Assembly (NCBI GenBank): GCA_958510875.1
Contig: OY294068.1
Coordinates: forward strand, 31,600,297 to 31,664,296
Direction of reading: 5' to 3'
Origin: Endomychus coccineus
Lineage: Eukaryota; Arthropoda; Insecta; Coleoptera; Endomychidae
Length of the DNA: 64,000 nt
The notes beneath the pieces were generated by a model. The model searched no databases. It was not told where the DNA came from and saw only the letters and a program-made list of their open reading frames with translations. A program made the translations under genes and the position numbers. This document shows, in pieces, positions 11,358 through 22,921 of the stretch (the stretch's first letter is position 1; each line of letters opens with the position of its first letter).

Positions 11358-11399
11358 GTCTTCTGATGATGGTCTTGAGACCGAAACGTACGTAAAGAC
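11358..11399 (+). ncRNA. Hammerhead-ribozyme-like motif, intact-looking
   Basis: Stem I pairs GTCTT (11358-11362) perfectly with AAGAC (11395-11399). The core is CTGATGA (11363-11369) and GAAA (11383-11386). Stem II is a perfect GGTC-TTGA-GACC hairpin. Stem III is AC/GT around GTAC, giving a palindromic ACGTACGT. The predicted cleavage base (11394) is A, which is allowed. One unpaired T (11370) sits between the core and stem II, which is not canonical. The next 50 bp also match the sequence after the 8478 copy (GTGACCTATTTCCCGA), so both come from the same element family. Confidence 0.68.
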
Positions 11400-11449
11400 G
11401 AAAATAATAAACATATGTGTTACAGTGACCTATTTCCCGAAAATTTAGT

Positions 11450-13970
11450 TGCTCTGGACAAAAAGGTGTGTATCAACATACCCTCTATCCCGCCTATTTG
11501 AAAAGGTACGTAGCTGCTAACTACTAGTACATATTTTGAAAAAAGAGATAAGATTTCTAAAATTGTTGAGAATAAAAATTTTGAATACGAGATCAAAAAT
11601 GTTGCCTAAGGACGGTTTTGTAGAAACAAAAGAGGAATAGATCATTGGGGTTCAATGAAGAAATTATGTTGGTGAACGAGACCAGCAACCCTCAAAATCT
11701 GACATCCTGTTCCGCAAATTTGCCAAAAACGATGTAGAAAAGTTGACTTGCTTGCCAAACAATTGTACCTTAGCCTACTCTAGTACGCTGCGATTGTAGT
11801 ATTTTATATGAAATCTCTAAGTCATTCATCAATATACGCACGCGACCATCATTGGACTACGCCTAATGCGTATAATGCCTCCGTGGCGTTCCTAGTACTT
11901 TTTTGCCGTACCGCGCTACCACATATCGAGGGATCTCCCCGGATTGACTGTGGAACTTCCCCACGCTGTTCCTTACAGTGCCGTACCCCTAACAAAATTG
12001 TTTATAAAATTTATGTATAATTACGTTTTTAAACATGTTCTTTCAAAATGAACAATTGAATTAAGAATAATAGAAATGTAAATAAATCATTTATATTTTT
12101 AACTGTAACTAATCTGTTTACATTACTGACTTTCTTCAAGATGTAGCATATGTACGTGAGATAAATCTTGTTCTGTTTATGTTTGTACAATAGATAGAAC
12201 TGTTTTGCAGAGCTTCTTGAGCTTTAAAATCCCTCAAATAATCTAGTCCCTGAAATATTCGTCAAAGAACTAAAACCATACATTCAGGGGGATTACCCCT
12301 AATATCGTAACACTGACTATAAACAAGCGCGTTCCTTACTATTGATTATGAACTATATATTCATTGTTATTCTCCCGTATAGCGAGTAGTGCAGTATTGT
12401 GCAAACATCTCGAGTGAAGTCCCTAAATAAAAAGGTTGGCCACGACTTGTTGTAAACGCGACTTAGAACGGGGTCGCCGGACCTATAAATGGCGGCCAAA
12501 AAATAGTGGAACGATTAGAAGCGCGGGAAACAGTACTTTATTCGAATGAGCTTTGTATAGGTTCTGATCTTTGTTTATTATTGAATGCAAGCTAATTCTA
12601 CTGGCGATATTTATAAATTCACGCATCACATACGTTAAATATGTTACTGAAGCCCCCAACTCTGTTACGTTCATAAACAGTTGAACAAACACCTCATATG
12701 TAGCTGCTGAAGTCTCGTCTGACACCACACACAGCGCCCGCCATTACTTGGTCCGAGAGGAGACAGATAGTTCTCTCACTAATCACTAGTCTCTTACTTT
12801 AAGTGCTTAATGTTCATGTCCAGAATTTTTATATAAGGACTTTAATCTGAGTAATTTGCTTGACTCAGTCACACAGAACAAGTTTGTCAGGGACGTATAT
12901 CCATAGACCTACTAAAAGGACTATGCTTTATGCTTATATCATTCTAAAGGCGCCCGATAGCTTAATCAAATTGCAGTGACCGCCGCGTCTCCAAAATGAA
13001 GCAGTAGATGTTAATAATATAACTTATTACAATCTATGGGTAAAACTGACCCAAGAAATCACCTAATGTTGCCACACTACTGATATTTTGAAGCACAATG
13101 CACTAGGGCTGTGGAACGGTCAAGACGCTTACAACTTCCATTCCAAGCCTCCTTCAACCACACTGGAAGCTGACAGAATGAAATATGGGTGTGAGGGGAT
13201 GAGTATGTGAGGGAAAATAAGCTACGAGAGAGAGATAGAGAGAAGTAGTTAGTATAACAAGTTCCTATGTTAGGACATCAGTAGAATCTAAGTGAATTGA
13301 CTTTTATATCATCCGTATGTAAATTAGTCGAAAACAAATAAATACCCACATTACAGTTCTATGTAGGAGATAACCACCTAACAATGAAAACTCAAAATAA
13401 TATCGATCAATTTGGTTCGTTACATTTTTAAATTATATACATGATGTTATTTCTTTCGATGAGTTTCAACATATAACAAATTATACTGATGATTAGAACC
13501 TTACCCCCACAGCTTCAGACTGTTAAAATAACTTAAGCTGCCAGCTCACTAATGAATTCAACAACAAAATTAAATAGGTGCTTTAATGAAAATAAATTGT
13601 TACTAAAAATGAAAAAAAAAATAGCTATTTCTTGCTTAAGGCAAATAATTCGACTGAGACACCGGCACAATAATTGTAGATATACAAACAATAGATTACT
13701 ATAGTTCAGTAATCTAAATGTTTAGGTATACATTGATGACCGATTATCTTGGGTATTCACATATAGACTATATAGACTAAATATTAAAAAAAAAAATGCA
13801 ATAACGTACACTTTAAGGGTATAGCCGAATGAAATAGATTACAATGCCATGAAAATTATCAAACTTATATTCTTTCCTGAGATATGGTATCCCATTTTGG
13901 GGTAGTTCGCTTATATTTAACTCAATATTTTCACTGCAGAAGGCAGTGAGGATTGTGCTTAATTCTTGTT
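11450..13970. other. Long stretch without a recognised gene
   Basis: It contains a 70-codon plus frame (11808-12020) and an 81-codon minus frame (12483-12728), neither with a motif I know. The block 12340-12780 is GC-richer and has AATAAA on the minus strand, which hints at a solo LTR or leader, but I found no paired repeat. 13210-13250 is a purine-rich GAGA run. Copy 2: 42594-45114. Confidence 0.4.
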
Positions 13971-13971
13971 A

Positions 13972-14320
13972 TGTTTTCTTGGTATGCTGGTTCTTAGATA
14001 TGACTGAAAATAAAACTTTTTTGACGTTTCGAGAATATTTTATTATCTTTATCAAAAATTGTTTTGACAATTAGTGTTTTCATGTTTCACATACAACCGA
14101 TCCTATGTTTTCTGCCATTTTAATCAGATTTTAAAAACACAAGTCGATTGCAGATGCATTCCATTGATCGAAATCGTCTATTCTTTTCTAAATTACATGG
14201 AAAAACCAATTGACGGAAAAATTTTTGATAAAGATAATAAAATATTGTCGAAACGTTAAAAAAGAGAGTTTTTATTTCATTTTCAGTCATATCTAAGAAC
14301 CAGCACACCAAGAAAACGTA
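13972..14320. repeat. Foldback repeat with decayed hammerhead-like motif
   Basis: The arms 13972-14060 and 14218-14320 are inverted copies (TGCTGGTTCTTAGATATGAC and its reverse, then TTTATCAAAAAT). Read towards the arm tips, each has TGATAAAGAT...TGTCGAAACGTT or its mutated form, the same layout (TGATAA core, short stem, GAAAC) as the Penelope-like tails elsewhere in the unit. Two overlapping small frames inside are shadows of the palindrome. Confidence 0.6.
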
Positions 14321-14607
14321 ACATACATTCCCAAATCGTTCGAGAATATAAATACAAGAATATATATACTTTACATATATATTTTTTTACCAACAGTTCA
14401 AATTAAGTTTACTTGGGCAAATCTCAACCGATTTTGATGAAATTTTCAGTGAAGGTAGCTTTTTGTTGTGTACTGTCCACATTTTAGCTCAAGATATGGA
14501 ATAGTTTGCCCGCAATTTGATTGAATGATGCTAAGTAATCATATATTCTTAGGGTTTTCGTTTTTTATTTATATTAATTATTGTAGCAAATATTAATTTT
14601 ATAAATC

Positions 14608-14757
14608 GTGGATTCAAATCCTGATGTGTGCATATTATGTGCTTCAAAACCGCAGCCAATTTTAACGGATCGACATATAGTCAAGGAAGAGCCTGAAAAA
14701 AAATGCGCCAAATTAGTCGATATGAAAGACATGTTTCGATTAATTCCTGGCGATTGA
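14608..14757 (+). other. Coding-like tract, unrecognised
   Basis: Fifty codons without a stop reading NPDVCILCASKPQPILTD and later CAKLVDMKDMFRLIPGD before a TGA. After a frame change a further clean run (IDDAVRVLDEERNYQIP) extends to about 14895. The composition looks protein-like and a CxxC is present, but I cannot name a family. It could be an exon of a decayed gene or of a DNA transposon. Copy 2: 45752-45901. Confidence 0.3.
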
Positions 14758-15373
14758 AAAAAAGAGATTTTCATTTACTAAAGAAATAGATGATGCAGTG
14801 AGAGTTTTGGATGAAGAAAGAAACTATCAAATTCCTTCATCACGTGTAAGAATGCCGCCATCAGTGTGCATTCGTATTTTCAGTCAGTATTCATGTTAAA
14901 AAAGTGAATTGAAATGTCGCTTAAGTGTGCCATGGAAAAAATGTTTTCAAATACTCAAAACCGTTAATTATTAATTATTTTAGGAACATAACTCACAAAA
15001 ATTTAATTGTAGGTTTATCAGACATTGACAATAAAATTGTTACATTTTTGGTGAAAAAATTAAAATGAGAAAACGACCCCCTAAAGGGGTAGAAAAACCT
15101 AAATGAATGCATATGTTATTTCCACCTCAGAAATCATTTCGAATCTTAGTTTTGGGTGGATTATTATTAGTATTTCTGAGATATACATAATTAGAGTACA
15201 CTTAATTAGAAAGGATTAATCAACAAGATATGAATAATTATATGATAGCGAAATGATATCAAGATGATATAACAATAGTGTTGTAATAATCAGAAGGCAA
15301 TTAATGTATTTTGCGATTGCATATTTACATAAAAAAGAAAAATTTTTAACGAGTCTTCAGTAATATCAAGAAA

Positions 15374-18300
15374 ATGAGACGAAGAATACAAATTGTTAGG
15401 CAGGTGGCAGTGGTAAGATGTTTTCTTCTATTTGTTATATTTGTTAAGTCTGGTAGAATAGGAATGTCATTAAAATATATATATTAAAATTGTTTCCATA
15501 TTTTACGAATCCTGATAGTATCTTTCCTTTCATTTGAAGTAGCAAATTTAAAATCTATGTATCGAGATGGCTGGCGTTCGATCTATTCGATAATCCCAAC
15601 TTCTTCGATATTTGGCTTGAAATATTCTTAACGTTTTAATGAAGCAGATATTATTATTTTAAGTGATAACATTAAGCGAAGTAACATCTTCACCTGGAAT
15701 ATTCAGATGAATGTTTCGATCTCTCAGTCTCATTTGCGTGATGTTCTATAATATTTGTTTTACGACATAGTATAGTTATTTAATGCATAGAGTAGGGGTG
15801 GCCAAGCTCCTTGATAGTTCGAGCCATTTTTCAAAATTTGAAATTTTTCGCGAGCCGCAATTAAAATTAAAAGGTATGCAAAAAAAATATTAACAAAATT
15901 TTTTTTACAGAAATTATATTTATTGAAAACATAAATAAAAATACAAAATATGTGTATTGAATTTAAATATTAAAAATTTAACACATTTATTTTACTTCTC
16001 TTGATAATTCTTCAAAATTTGGTTAAGAATTGGTGACAGCACTTCTCAGTAATTGTTTGAGATGCTGGTTAGTTAATACTGATTCGGGTTTGGATTTCAC
16101 GAATTTTAAAATGAAATAAAATGATTCATTTAAGTACGTTGTTCCGAATATTGAAATAATTCGACAAGCAGCCTTTCTTAGTTCAGGATACTACGATTCT
16201 GGTACAAATTTCCAAAATTCAGTAATCGACGTCGACTCATATTTTAATTGTATTTGCATCTCTATTAATTCTAATTCTCCAGATGCTTTCTGGGTCATAA
16301 TTATATTGGAAATGGAAAACTCACTTTGAATTATGTTAATTTCAAATGGATTCAGAAAAAATCAAGAGACAATTTAAAATAATTTAGGTCTTGAAATATA
16401 TTTTGGAATTCCGTCAATATTCCTTCTAGTTTTTTTATAAGCTCGTTGAGTTTTTCTTGTTTAATATTGGAACAAATTTTTTTTAATTTGAGGAAAATGA
16501 CAAAATGTTTTAATTTTAATGTCCTTTTGTAAAAGTTGTTCAAAATCGGTCTGGAGTCGGTCGATTACAGATGATTCTTAACTTTAACGGAAATGAAATT
16601 TGTTACAACGTTGCACTTAGTCGTTCATATTTGTTGTGAGTAATTCAAAAGACATTTTGAAACACATACGGAACGATAATAATTTTTCAAAATATAGTAG
16701 CACAAAAATGAAAAGGGACAAATAATCTTTCAAAGAGCCGTATGTGGCTCGCGAGCCGCAGGTTGCCCCCCCCCCCCCTGCATAGAGCTACATGCGGATA
16801 TGAAGTTCATTTCCAGCATTTTCTTGTTTCATGAAACTTTAGTTATTTCTTATAAAGGAAATATGTTTGATGTTTTTGTGCAATGAATTTAAGGTGACTG
16901 GGTCCAACAAAGGCATTGGTTACGGTATAGTGAAAGGACTTTGTGAAAAATTCGATGGTTTAGTTATTTTGACAGCACGAGATACTAAAAAGGGAGAAGC
17001 AGCAGTGCAAAAATTGAGCGAAACTGGCTGTGATGTTATATTCCACCAACTAGATATTACAGATCAGAAAAGTATTGATACATTCCAAGAATTCATTCAA
17101 GATAATTATGGTGGAATCGACATATTGGTGAACAATGCTGGTGTTACAATTTTGGTAAGTACTGTCTTTTTACCCAAAAATTTCGCAGTAACAGTTTTGA
17201 AATTCAATTAGTTTAATGTAGTTTCTGACCAAATCTTCCTGCCAAATGTGTTTGGATTTTTCAATCAATATTCCTTTTGTGGTTGTTCAACCTGGTGAAC
17301 CAAAACTTTGTCTTATGACTTGTGTGTCTACGCATTGTTACGAGGCTGTCTCCTGGCGGTAGTATTTCCAACTATTTCCTTGTCGACTCTAAATCTGTTT
17401 TATCAATGCATAGCATTGACTATTGCATTCTCAGTGGGGAATCTGCTTTCCGCCAGAGGGTATTGGAACATTTAGGTTACTGTCCAACCTGGTGAACCAA
17501 AATTCTTTGTATATTGAATTCTAGATAGTTCATCACATTCAACTACTACTACTACGTTCAAATTTGTAATTACATCAGTTTATATTGAATAATTAGGTTT
17601 TGTTATTTTTTACAAATTTTTTTATTTTGAATGAACATTTATATCTAGTGATTATGAAATACATGATAACTAATACTAGAAATAACTAGAAATTTATTTT
17701 TCACTCATTCTACTAATGCCTCGACATATCCACTCTCTCGTTCAATACATAAATCATTTGTATGTCAGTGCATCCTAGATTACTGTAACTACAGTTAAAT
17801 TTACATTGATATTGTAGACAAAAAAGAAAAAATAATATCTGATGATTGTATTTTAGATTTTAGAGCATGCAGAACTTTTTATAAAGAATAACTTTTTTTC
17901 CTAAAATTACTTAGTGAGACTTATTGTATTTACTTACAGTTTTCACAGATTTATTTCGCTTGTAATTACCTTGAATTTGGTATAGGTCACATTGCTGTAC
18001 TATTTAATTCGACCAAAGGCCTTTTTGTATAATTCCTGTGGACTACTAATAGAAAAAGCTCTTTAGAGAAAATATTCCACAAATAATGATATATAACATA
18101 AGACATCAAAAAAGAGGTATCCTTTATATTCTCAAATGAAATTCTTTTTCAGGGAGAGTCTACAATTCCATTAGCTGATCAAGCAGAATCTATCTTGTCA
18201 GTAAATTATTTCGGAACTGCAAACATATCCAAAGTGTTATACCCTTTGCTTCGTAACAAAGCTCGAGTGGTGAATCTTGTCAGCTCATTTTCATTTTTAA

Positions 18301-19369
18301 GCAAGTTTAATTCCGATGATTTGAAGGCCAAGTTCAAAGATCCATCTTTAACAGAAGAAGGATTAAATGATCTTATGAATCAATACATCAGGTAATAATA
18401 TTTTATTTACATTAGGGATTCCAAGAAGATTAGTTTTAGAAGTCGTTCACAGTTGTTTTTATATCTTGTGTCATGATGGTGCTTCTGTAAGTAGTTTCTA
18501 ACCAGATAGATTATAAGTTTCTAACCAGATAGATTATAGTGACGCGTATGTTTACGTGCGTTTTGAAAGTTCTTTTTCGCCAAATTTTGTCGACTTGAAC
18601 GGTAAAAACGCCCTAGAAACGAGCTTTATGAGCTATGAGTCATGCAATTGTATGACTTATTAATATTTGATAAATTTGACAACAGATAACTATCATCCCA
18701 CCCTCCGAACAATAAACTCATGATCGAAGGTTCCATCAGCTCCGAAAAATATTCGCAAACTTTTAAAACTTGTTTTTAGCATATGAGTCGACAAAAATGA
18801 GTTTCGAAACGCAACAGTAAACAAACACGTCGCTATGATTTTTGTCCAGTGACTTTTTACACCTATAATAATACTGAGATTTTAGGCGAATTTATATCAA
18901 CTTAAATATACAGTTGCCATGTCTGGTAAATAAAAACAGTGAACTGAGCGCGATTTTGTCAAGAAATCTCCGTCTGGGAATATATATGTTGTATCGCTTG
19001 TATTTTTCCCTGTAATTCATCTATGTTTCTTCAATCAGGGATTGCAAAGACAACAAAAATGTAACGAACGGTTGGCCGAGTATGCCGTATGTTGTGTCGA
19101 AAATAGGAGTTATAGCCTTAACGAAACTGAAGCAGCGCGATTTTGACAAGGAATCTACATCTAGGAATATATCTGTGAACGCTGTATATCCTGGATTTGT
19201 ATCAACTGATTTGACAGGTGGAAAAGGAACGTTGACCATCGATCAAGGAGCTAGGGCGCCGTTGAATTTAGCTTTGAAGGACAATAAACTGAAAGGAGAA
19301 TATGTTTGGTGTGATTCTACACCTGTCGATTGGGAAGCAACGACACCTCCAAAGGATTGTACTGCTTAA
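15374..19369 (+). CDS. Carbonyl reductase-like short-chain dehydrogenase/reductase, four exons
   Basis: Coding exons: 15374-15412, 16894-17154, 18153-18391, 19039-19369, joining to 289 residues (family about 280). The introns start with GTAAGA, GTAAGT and GTAATA and end in AG. The frame is kept (phases 0, 0, 2). Exon 1 is only 13 codons, ends in RQVAV, and supplies the first beta strand before the cofactor loop TGSNKGIG (15-22). NNAG is at 93-96, the likely catalytic Ser at 144-145 (LVSSFSF), and Tyr/Lys at 197 and 201 (YVVSK). This arrangement and the NPLR-type ARVVNLVSS region fit carbonyl reductase 1-like enzymes: cytosolic, NADPH-dependent reduction of ketones, quinones and other carbonyls. 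That substrate range is family knowledge, not shown here. Intron 1 is interrupted by a hAT element. A variant polyadenylation hexamer (AATACA) lies about 50 bp past the stop. Confidence 0.9.
15793..16779 (-). mobile_element. hAT element in intron 1 of the reductase gene
   Basis: The ends are related inverted repeats (TAGGGGTGGCCAAGC at the left; GGCTCGCGAGCCGCAGGTTGCCCC... at the right). They are flanked by an exact 8-bp target duplication GCATAGAG (15785-15792 and 16780-16787), the hAT signature. On the minus strand it encodes a broken hAT C-terminal dimerisation region: [24 protein letters not shown], a stop, [19 protein letters not shown], and [17 protein letters not shown] frameshift near 16352 and the stop make it dead. 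The transposase N-terminus is missing, so this is an internally deleted copy. Confidence 0.88.
16766..16778. repeat. Poly-C run in the hAT terminal repeat
   Basis: Thirteen C residues where the matching left end reads GGGGTGGCC on the opposite strand. It is 11 C in copy 2 (47910-47920). The run has replaced the normal end of the terminal repeat, probably by slippage, or is a sequencing-error site. Confidence 0.9.
17155..18152 (+). other. Intron 2 of the reductase gene
   Basis: Non-coding. A short phrase, CAACCTGGTGAACCAAAA, occurs twice about 200 bp apart (near 17288 and 17486), a relic of a local duplication or of one mobile element's ends. Otherwise nothing seen. Confidence 0.6.
18493..18538. 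repeat. 23-bp perfect tandem duplication in intron 3
   Basis: Two adjacent identical 23-bp units (18493-18515 and 18516-18538) within the third intron of the reductase gene. Copy 2: 49635-49680, unchanged. Confidence 0.9.
18939..19014 (+). pseudogene. Decayed duplicate of reductase exon 4, inside intron 3
   Basis: This stretch aligns with 19123-19195 of the last exon: GCGCGATTTTG-CAAG-AATCT is shared, then GGGAATATAT and a TGTATTTTTCCCTG ending matching TGTATATCCTGG. The reading frame is lost. It lies only about 30-100 bp upstream of the real exon 4. Copy 2: 50081-50156. Confidence 0.65.
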
Positions 19370-19853
19370 ATTATATGTTAATTCTCTGTCGCATGATAGT
19401 TGCTATTTTTAAAGTGAAAATACAATTTTTTTGAACTGAATTTACTTATGTAATCCTTCCTTGTATTGCGAGAATCTGCAAGTTAGATTCGTAATGCTTT
19501 TATTATTAGTTATGAACATACGATCTTTCATAAAACGGATCATTATAACGAATGTTAAATCAATAATTTATGTAAGACAATTCAAAATGATACAATATCA
19601 ACAACAGTTTCAGATATGACCAAATTTAGTTGGTATTATCGGGGCTGCTGGGTAGGTACATTGTACCTGCTATCAAGAATTGGTGATACAACTATAATAA
19701 TGAGTTGATTTTCGATTATCTTATCTTGTTAAAAGTAAAAATAAATATTCTTGATAATATTATTACAGCTCCTTTCGACATAGTGCTAAGCATATTATGA
19801 GAAGAATCCGTAATTTTAGTCATAGATTAGATATTATATAGTGGACGTTACAC
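19370..19853. other. Reductase 3' flank
   Basis: AT-rich, no gene seen. It contains the likely 3' untranslated region. Confidence 0.5.
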
Positions 19854-21412
19854 CAGTAGCGGCTCGTGAGTTATGAGAGAGTGTGAGCACAAGAAAAAAA
19901 TCACCTATTTTTTGTAAATAAAATCCATTTTCATATTTTTCATGCTAGAGAAAAGTCTATGACTTTGTTGTCAAAATTTGGGATACACTGGACGAACATC
20001 TTTTCTATTGATAGGACCGCCAATGCGTTCAGTCGATCTTCTGAAATTGTGCTTCTCAGAAAAGCTTTGATGCGTTTGAGGGTGAAAAAACATCATTTAC
20101 ATTCTGTTGTCGACATGGGCGTTTTACAAATAATATTCAACAGTTTGTATGTTTCCGTCGAAACCTTTTTCAGGTTATTGTCCGTTATGAAGACTAAAAG
20201 TGGCAAAATACCACCCACGTCACACATGTCATCGCGCTCATAAATTGCTGAAAGTTCACTTTTTAATTTTACACTGTCCAACATAGGATAAGATTTCACA
20301 GTTTCATCGAAATGTTTTTATGGAAATGCATGTCCATAAGTTTTAAAATTTTGACAATCAAATAATTTTGCTGCAGTTAAGTGATCCCTAAAATCAAATC
20401 TGTCGCTAGTTTGGCTTAAAATAGTGTCACATACTTCCTTTGCAACAACAGCTCTGTTATGTCCAGCTGTCGTTTTTTGTCTTTTCCCAGCAGGTTCTTC
20501 TTTATTGCGTTATTGGCTGTCATTATCAGTAGAATTTCCAATTCGAACAATTTGCTGTTGGAATTGTTCAATCCCTTTTTGCAGTTGAGCTCTGTCAATC
20601 CCGCACATTTGAGTCTGGTTAAATAATATTTCAATATGTGCATGATGAAATGAACTATTTTCAACCAGTAGAGAAATTCCGGGCAATTCAAATGTTTCAA
20701 TAAACCACTTTGCTTCACTAATAGTAACTGAATCCATCTTCGTCAATAATTTTGTCTAAATATTCTTTGAAGAATTCTGGTGTTCAAATAATGTGTTTAC
20801 AGTTCGACTTTTGAAAATTCAGCATGTAGGAACAGCGCGTGGTAATCTACATTTGACTATTTCATCAAAAATTACCGTTCGTTTTGGCGATCGAGAAAAA
20901 AAGCTTGAAAATGACTGCAAATTGAAAAGAAAATTTCTACTTTTTTATTCCACTGTGCCGCTCAATAATTAAATCAAATTGCACGTAACAGTGGATGTAA
21001 TGTGCATGTGAAAATGTTCTTTTGATAATGGCTTGGATTCCATTTGTCTTACCACTCCTTACGGACGCCTCATCGTAACTTTGAGTATCAGACACAGAAG
21101 AAGAATTTGAAAAATTTGGAAATTCATTCAGCAATGTTTTTGTTAATACATCAGTATTATGTCCACCTGACTTAAAAAAAGACCAGAACCGTTAAAAATG
21201 TTGTCCATTATAGACGTACCTATCGGATAATAACAACCATTTACTGATGATTAGAGGTGTCTGTAGTTTCATCGGCCTCCAAAGCAATGACATTTTCAGT
21301 GAATGCACTGAATGAAATGCGAATTTCTTTCTGCGTTTGCCTTGGTGGTTGGATGGGCACGTTGGTGGTGGTCGGCACGTGCCTTTGTGCCCTTTAGTAC
21401 TAGCCGCTACTG
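19854..21412 (-). mobile_element. hAT element with ZMYM1-like transposase pseudogene
   Basis: The ends are CAGTAGCGGCTCGTGAG and, at the right, the reverse of CAGTAGCGGCTAGTAC. The flanks CGTTACAC and GGTTTCAC look like an eroded 8-bp target duplication. Minus-strand frames, broken by several shifts and stops, read in order: NVIALEADETTDTS, TQSYDEASVRSGKTNGIQAI, AHYIHCYVQFDLII, then EAKWFIETFELPGISLLVEN, and the C-terminal dimerisation region with KSELSAIYE, FTLKRIKAFLRST and LNALAVLSI. This order matches zinc-finger MYM-type 1-like hAT transposases. At 1.56 kb it is shorter than a full element. Confidence 0.85.
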
Positions 21413-21547
21413 GGTTTCACTTGTTGTTGTGTTGTTCTGTAGTAAACGTCTTCAGTAGGTACTGGGTCGAACCATTTGCTTGACTTCTCCGAAGGATCAC
21501 ATGGATCTATGAACTTTTTTTTAAAGATTCCCAATCTCATTATAACA

Positions 21548-21634
21548 GAAATGTATCAAACTGATGGCCAAGTACGCCGTATGTTGTATCGAAAATAGGA
21601 GTTCTAGCGTTCACTAAACTGAAGCAAAGAGCAT
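21548..21634 (+). pseudogene. Second reductase exon-4 fragment, with premature stop
   Basis: It aligns with 19059-19135 of the last reductase exon and reads NVSN, a stop (TGA at 21562-21564), then [22 protein letters not shown]. The catalytic Tyr and Lys codons are kept, but the homology ends after about 87 bp. It lies beyond the ZMYM1-like hAT. Divergence from exon 4 is moderate, so it is an older duplicate, not a by-product of the 31-kb event. Copy 2: 52690-52776. Confidence 0.75.
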
Positions 21635-22750
21635 CGTTCAAACCTAATAGAACGTACTTACCAGAATTTTCGAAATTTCGTAAGTTTTTCTTTGCCAAAT
21701 TCTAATTTGCTCGTACTATGTGACACTATATACTTTGCGGAGTCAAGATATGTGATGCGCAAAAGCGGGTGAAACAGTTAGTCACTTTTTTATTTCAATA
21801 AAATCATACACTACACGTGAATCAACAGAATTGGAAACTCATATTGAGTAAACTCCACCTGCCTTATGTTGATATGAAGTACCTAATAGATAAAGATAAC
21901 ACTGGGCTGTTACGAAATAAAGATATGAATTGTTCTAAATTTATCGAACTCGCTTATACTGCCCGTGTTAGAGCTTGTGTAAATGGCTGAAAATTTTAAT
22001 TCAATAGAAAACACGGTATAACAAACCGTGAATTTCAAATGCTTCATAGCGTATTGTTAAATTTCTTCGTCAATTTTCATACTCAAAACAGAACTTATAG
22101 TACAGTTCCTCTGCAATTTTTAGAGTTCAAGCTTTTGCGTTCCTTAATTTTGGTCAATCGTCAACTAATATATCAACTAATGCTCAACGTGCATTGATAG
22201 TATTTTGTGTGTACTTCAATACGAATTTTTCATTTGTTTGATATTTGCAAAGGGAGCACTCCAATCGCTCTTTTTGTAAAAACGTAATTTTGCAATTGCG
22301 GGCCAAAAAATCAACCTTTTGACTCAAAATAAAATTCAAACAAAAGATATTGATGACTTTCACCTATGAACCAAAATTCAACCATTTTGGTTCATATGAG
22401 CCGATTTGAGACCATTTTGAAAAAAGGAACCGCGAAAAATGAAAAAAATTTTTAGGTTAAAAAGTTTGGATCAGAAAAATAAATTCATAGTTAAACAGCT
22501 AAAACATTTATGCAAATTTTGTACCAAGCACGATCTTCTAGGTTACGTCAATCTCGAGAAAACTCATGCTGAGCTTTGGGTCTTGGGTTTTTCGTTATAA
22601 ACCTTGTGTCAGACTATAGGTGCCTCTTGTGGCTATCTCAATATACCATATGACTTGCTTCAGCGTTGACGAAGTCACACAAAAAAAAATAATCTGAAAA
22701 TTCCAATTCTTAATTATCAAAGATGATGTACACTAGCGTTAACCCCACTC
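21635..22750. other. No recognised gene
   Basis: AT-rich, no frame over 60 codons and no motif recognised. Copy 2: 52777-53892. Confidence 0.5.
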
Positions 22751-22754
22751 GGAA

Positions 22755-22921
22755 GACTTTTTTTAACTTTTTTTGATAATTACGATACAAAGTCATAATA
22801 ATTTTAATAACAATAATCATAATAATAATGATGATAATAATAATAATAATTATTATTAATATTTTTAATTTTGTTATGATTTTGTAATTATCAAAAAAAT
22901 TGAAAAGAAAAAAAAAAGTTG
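22755..22921. repeat. AT-rich foldback
   Basis: The arms CTTTTTTTAACTTTTTTTGA plus TAATTAC and CATAATAATTTTAAT, near 22757-22810, are mirrored in reverse complement at 22855-22921. A run of AATAAT triplets lies at the centre. It could be a tiny inverted-repeat element; no clear target duplication seen. Copy 2: 53897-54063. Confidence 0.6.

Noticed and set aside
12483..12728. 81-codon minus frame in a GC-richer block, LTR-like look
   Set aside because: I found no paired direct repeat, primer site or known motif, so neither a gene nor an LTR can be supported.
16867..16893. ATG at 16867 as start of the reductase
   Set aside because: It would replace the conserved first beta strand by an unrelated peptide; AAG at 16891-16893 is a splice acceptor and the 15374 exon fits the family.
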